The position numbers were made by a program, and so were the translations under genes. The notes under the pieces are model-generated. The model saw only the letters and a program-made list of their open reading frames with translations, did no database searches and was not told where the DNA came from. A stretch of DNA of 15,881 nucleotides from an uncultured Prevotella sp. (GTDB taxonomy: Bacteria; Bacteroidota; Bacteroidia; Bacteroidales; Bacteroidaceae): NCBI GenBank assembly GCA_934281565.1, contig CAKQXI010000043.1, positions 1 to 15,881 of the forward strand. Reading direction: 5' to 3'. The stretch's first letter is position 1, and each line of letters begins with the position of its first letter. This document shows, in pieces, positions 14,340-15,881 of the stretch.

Positions 14340-15521
14340 ATGCAAGCATTGAAAGAAACGATGAAGGATGTATTGGAGAAAAACATCCTCAACTATTGGA
14401 TAGATAAGGTCGTCGATCATGAGAACGGTGGTTTCTATGGTCGTGTGGATGGTCATGACATGGTACATCCAGAGGCAGAGAAAGGAGCCATCATGAACGC
14501 TCGTATACTCTGGGCTTTTTCGGCAGCCTATCGAGTATTGAAGAAACCTGAGTATCTGGAGGCAGCCACACGCGCCAAGGAGTATGTGCGTGACCATTTC
14601 TTGGACAAGGAGTATGGTGGTGTCTATTGGAGTGTTGATTACAAAGGCAATCCACTTGATACCAAGAAGCAAACTTATGCCATTGGTTTTGCCATCTATG
14701 GTATGTCGGAATATGCTCGTGCCACAGGTGACAAGGAAGCCTTGGACATCGCTATCTCGCTTTATCATGATATAGAGACACATACTTTTGATAGCAAGAA
14801 TGTAGGTTATATAGAGGCATTGACTCGTGACTGGCAACCTATCGCTGATATGCGCCTTAGTGACAAAGATGAGAATGGTTCTCGCACGATGAATACTCAC
14901 CTCCATATCATTGAACCATACACCAACCTTTATCGTGTTTGGAAAGATGCAGCTTTGGAGAAAAGTATCCGTACTCTGTTGGATATATTTACTGATAAAT
15001 TGCTCAATGAAGATACTTATCATCTCGATCTTTTCTTTAATGATGAGTGGCAAGGAAAACGTAATATAGAGAGCTTTGGGCATGACATAGAAGCTTCTTG
15101 GTTGCTTCATGAAACAGCCTTGGTCTTGGGCGACAAGGCAGTCCTCCAGAAGATAGAACATATTATCAGGCGAATTGCAGATGCAGCTGATGAGGGACTT
15201 AAGGCTGATGGCAGTATGGTGTATGAGCATTGGAAAGATAATGACCATTATGACTTGCAACGCCAATGGTGGGTGCAGTGTGAGAACATTATCGGGCATA
15301 TCGACCTTTATCAATATTTCCAGAATGAAGAAGCTTTGGAAAAAGCCATCCATTGTTGGAATTATGTTCAGAAATTTCTTGTTGATGCAAAGAACGGAGA
15401 GTGGCATTGGGCTATACTTGAAGACGGTACTGTCAACAAGGAAGATGACAAGGCTGGCTTCTGGAAATGCCCTTATCACAACAGCCGTATGTGTCTTGAA
15501 TTGATAGAGCGAGAATACTAA
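14340..15521 (+). CDS. Cellobiose/mannobiose 2-epimerase (AGE superfamily)
   Basis: A 393-residue cytoplasmic (alpha/alpha)6-barrel enzyme. It epimerises C2 of the reducing-end sugar, here presumably converting beta-1,4-mannobiose to mannosyl-glucose for the GH130 phosphorylase. Conserved segments: NGGFYGRVDG (29-38), KGAIMNARILWAFSAAYR (48-65), GGVYWSVD (93-100), THLHIIEPYTNLYR with H189, ESFGHDIEASWLLHE with H248, and KCPYHNSRMC with H380. The three His match by spacing the catalytic/essential His of Ruminococcus albus and Rhodothermus marinus cellobiose 2-epimerases. The GHDIEASWLL motif and the partner genes separate it from N-acylglucosamine 2-epimerases. It starts 19 nt after the symporter and is the last gene of the operon. 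A weak AAGG lies 9 nt before the ATG. Confidence 0.93.
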   Translation: MQALKETMKDVLEKNILNYWIDKVVDHENGGFYGRVDGHDMVHPEAEKGAIMNARILWAFSAAYRVLKKPEYLEAATRAKEYVRDHFLDKEYGGVYWSVDYKGNPLDTKKQTYAIGFAIYGMSEYARATGDKEALDIAISLYHDIETHTFDSKNVGYIEALTRDWQPIADMRLSDKDENGSRTMNTHLHIIEPYTNLYRVWKDAALEKSIRTLLDIFTDKLLNEDTYHLDLFFNDEWQGKRNIESFGHDIEASWLLHETALVLGDKAVLQKIEHIIRRIADAADEGLKADGSMVYEHWKDNDHYDLQRQWWVQCENIIGHIDLYQYFQNEEALEKAIHCWNYVQKFLVDAKNGEWHWAILEDGTVNKEDDKAGFWKCPYHNSRMCLELIEREY

Positions 15522-15537
15522 TCTTTGTTTCTCTAAA

Positions 15538-15578
15538 TCTAAGTATCATACTTGTTACTCGTAAGTATGATACTTAGA
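15538..15578. terminator. Strong hairpin at the end of the mannan operon
   Basis: A 16-bp perfect stem (15538-15553 with 15563-15578, sequence TCTAAGTATCATACTT on the left) with a 9-nt loop lies 17 nt after the epimerase stop. AAATTTTG follows, a short T-run, so termination on + is likely though the stem is AT-rich. Confidence 0.65.
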
Positions 15579-15585
15579 AAATTTT

Positions 15586-15636
15586 GTAAGTCACTGAGGA
15601 ATTTCTGTAAGTCATTTACGAAATTCAGTGACTTAC
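15586..15636. repeat. Second hairpin with a repeated GTAAGTCA motif
   Basis: GTAAGTCACTGA (15586-15597) is the exact reverse complement of 15625-15636. The 27-nt interior contains a further direct copy of GTAAGTCA (15607-15614) that can itself form a short GTAA/TTAC hairpin (15607-15619). The three copies of the motif (two direct, one inverted) give a nested fold. It follows the first hairpin by 7 nt and belongs to the gene-free 15522-15824 interval. It could be a second terminator or a dispersed intergenic repeat. Confidence 0.7.
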
Positions 15637-15694
15637 TTGTGAAAATAGATCTGTGTAATCTGCGGGAGCGTAGTATATCGAAGCAGGGGTAAAC

Positions 15695-15716
15695 TTGGTA
15701 CGGAGTTGGTACGGAG
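15695..15716. repeat. Tandem 11-nt repeat TTGGTACGGAG x2
   Basis: TTGGTACGGAG occurs at 15695-15705 and again directly at 15706-15716, followed by a T-rich run (15718-15740) and the promoter-like element at 15775. The repeat has no coding explanation; no ORF with a recognisable product covers 15522-15824. Confidence 0.8.
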
Positions 15717-15748
15717 ATTTTCTTTTTTTTCTCACTTTTTTCCAAATC

Positions 15749-15782
15749 TTTGGATAAGTTTGCGAATTATTTATTACCTTTG
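15749..15782 (+). promoter_or_regulatory. Bacteroidetes-type promoter for the gene at the right edge
   Basis: TTTG (15749-15752), a 22-nt spacer, and TACCTTTG (15775-15782) followed by CA. The -7 element is a full match to TAnnTTTG; the spacer is slightly longer than usual. The next ATG is 42 nt downstream. Confidence 0.6.
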
Positions 15783-15824
15783 CAGTCGCTTAGAAGCATA
15801 TAAACAATAACGTTATAATTTTTT

Positions 15825-15881
15825 ATGAACTTTACACTATTTATCACCGTTTTGCTGACGGCTGTAACCTTGGTGGTGGCT
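15825..15881 (+). CDS. Start of a gene with a hydrophobic N-terminus (cut by window end)
   Basis: ATG at 15825 opens a frame of 19 codons to the window edge, MNFTLFITVLL then TAVTLVVA. The all-hydrophobic start suggests a membrane anchor or signal segment. A good -7 promoter element and an A/T-rich leader precede it, supporting a real gene. The product cannot be identified from this fragment. Confidence 0.55.
   Translation, partial: MNFTLFITVLLTAVTLVVA

Noticed and set aside
14280..15479. A 399-residue open frame on the - strand opposite the epimerase gene
   Set aside because: It is fully antisense to a gene with intact catalytic motifs, and its translation shows no recognisable domain; such long shadows arise from codon bias.
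15539..15745. A 68-residue - strand frame in the right intergenic region
   Set aside because: It runs through the hairpins and tandem repeats, starts in an A/T run and has low-complexity repeats (FLSDLQNFLS) caused by those DNA repeats.

Overview
The window looks like a chromosomal segment of a Bacteroidales bacterium, most likely Prevotella/Segatella-like. This rests on promoter elements of the Bacteroidetes type (TTTG about 19 nt before TAnnTTTG), A-rich leaders with few Shine-Dalgarno sequences, a metal-dependent-type KdsA, and a mannan cluster whose core matches the Bacteroides fragilis ManA/ManB/Mgp/cellobiose-epimerase pathway. The genus is an inference; no rRNA or other species marker is present.

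Left part (1-6448): the 3' end of a LuxR-type regulator on the + strand meets a paralogous LuxR-type regulator on the - strand, tail to tail across a 44-nt perfect palindrome that can terminate both. The - strand then forms a run of five genes, read right to left: a large MscS-type mechanosensitive channel, kdsA, kdsD, an exported phospholipase D/cardiolipin-synthase-like protein, and the LuxR regulator. A good Bacteroidetes promoter sits just upstream of the channel gene. The theme is the cell envelope: KDO for lipopolysaccharide, phospholipid head-group chemistry and osmotic release. Three 22-nt tandem repeats lie between kdsA and kdsD.

Middle (6449-7558): a divergent promoter region, then a BadF/BadG/N-acetylglucosamine-kinase-like sugar kinase on the + strand.

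Right part (7645-15521): a beta-mannan utilisation locus, all on the + strand: GH5 (subfamily 7 type) mannanase; a CE7-like acetyl esterase with an N-terminal beta-rich domain; GH26 mannanase; GH130 mannosylglucose phosphorylase; GPH-family sugar:cation symporter; cellobiose/mannobiose 2-epimerase. The reconstructed route is that exported esterase and mannanases release deacetylated manno-oligosaccharides and mannobiose in the periplasm. The symporter imports mannobiose, the epimerase turns its reducing mannose into glucose, and the phosphorylase splits mannosyl-glucose into mannose 1-phosphate and glucose. No SusC/SusD pair, lipoprotein enzyme or dedicated sensor-regulator is in the window. 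GH5 and the CE7-to-epimerase block each have a promoter-like element. The second is preceded by a 15-bp inverted repeat and two TCGGTG boxes one helical turn apart.

End (15522-15881): a gene-free stretch of about 300 nt with two strong hairpins and an 11-nt tandem repeat, then a promoter-like element and the first 19 codons of a gene with a hydrophobic N-terminus. I found no CRISPR array, tRNA, rRNA or insertion sequence. The gene content is mostly recognisable. The least ordinary points are the motif-divergent esterase inside a mannan operon, the layered regulatory sequences around that operon, and the convergent paralogous regulators.
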